From positions 850,501-914,500 of the forward strand of contig NZ_AP024563.1 of the NCBI RefSeq assembly GCF_018409545.1: a DNA stretch of 64,000 nt, written 5' to 3'. The translations under genes were made by a program, and so were the position numbers. A model generated the notes under the pieces. It had not been told where the DNA came from and did not search any database. It saw nothing but the letters and a program-made list of their open reading frames with translations. Within the stretch, counting starts at the first letter, position 1, and every line of letters begins with the position of its first letter. Positions 63,903-64,000 of the stretch are shown piece by piece. This DNA is from Allochromatium tepidum (GTDB taxonomy: Bacteria; Pseudomonadota; Gammaproteobacteria; Chromatiales; Chromatiaceae).

Positions 63903-63999
63903 CGTCCAAGTCCTTTTGGTGCAGCACCCGTGTGACATGCGCCAGCAGCGCCGGAATCGACAGCAGGATGCTGCCTCTGCGGCGACGTGACAACACCTC
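63895..63999 (-). CDS. Unidentified protein, C-terminal end only (cut by window end)
   Basis: On the minus strand an open frame enters from beyond 64000 and ends at TGA 63897-63895 with the last residues LAHVTRVLHQKDLDDE, preceded by EVLSRRRRGSILLSIPAL. The stop overlaps the helicase-like gene start (GATGAGTGA), so the two are translationally coupled. Only about 34 residues are visible, which is not enough to identify the protein. It is probably the core partner of the helicase-like gene. Confidence 0.6.
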   Translation of the reverse strand, partial: EVLSRRRRGSILLSIPALLAHVTRVLHQKDLDDE

Positions 64000-64000
64000 C

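Overview
The window is GC-rich, gene-dense bacterial chromosome. The gene set points to a purple sulfur bacterium or close relative (Gammaproteobacteria, Chromatiales): lapB-pyrF-galU, dksA-gluQ, zapE, LbtU and TorF porins, oxygen-independent ubiquinone genes ubiU/ubiV, a class III ribonucleotide reductase, a GH57 pair and very many sensor kinases. The assignment rests on gene content and protein resemblance only; no rRNA or tRNA gene was seen.

Layout. 0-2.4 kb: two overlapping sensor-kinase genes. 2.4-9.2 kb: TRAP binding protein, a decayed CPA1 antiporter, a cyclic-nucleotide-domain protein, a Uma2 nuclease, TerC, transaldolase and an AEC carrier. 9.3-10 kb: an IS982 fragment fused in frame to the tail of a hydrogenase maturation protease. 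10-14.3 kb: an anaerobic ribonucleotide reductase locus in which nrdD carries an intein, the glycyl-radical tail is a separate small gene, and nrdG follows; two NrdR-like boxes 32 bp apart overlap the promoter. 14.5-17 kb: LbtU porin with a Fur-like box, a small membrane protein and an SDR. 17.3-20.2 kb: lapB-pyrF-galU. 20.3-24.4 kb: a cobalamin-binding sensor gene split by a complete IS607-type element, then a diguanylate cyclase. 24.3-29 kb: gluQ-dksA, cbbY, a broken aminotransferase, zapE and infA. 29.5-35.7 kb: DUF2934 protein, two GH57 proteins, DUF2333 protein and FadL. 35.7-37.9 kb: a protein that is one-fifth methionine, then a decayed ABC export operon and a DUF3368 remnant. 37.9-46.4 kb: HDOD protein, a collapsed sensor gene, a 1365-residue hybrid kinase and a NarX/NarL pair. 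46.5-50.6 kb: queG, ubiV, ubiU and a YhcC-like radical SAM gene. 51-58.8 kb: chemoreceptor, TorF, two-SBP kinase and REC-DUF3369-GGDEF-EAL regulator. 58.8-59.9 kb: VapBC-type pair and a CcbP-like protein. 60-64 kb: a 1283-residue helicase-like ATPase translationally coupled to a gene that runs off the window.

Three themes stand out. First, the anaerobic dNTP machinery is unusual: intein, separately encoded radical tail and tandem NrdR sites. Second, several genes carry clean internal deletions that remove catalytic cores (antiporter, aminotransferase, ABC permease, sensor kinase, hydrogenase protease), besides ordinary nonsense and frameshift decay. Third, signalling is very rich, and four kinase genes share the same unassigned alpha-helical C-terminal tail. 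The best candidate for an undescribed system is the operon at the right edge, followed by the split, intein-bearing NrdD.
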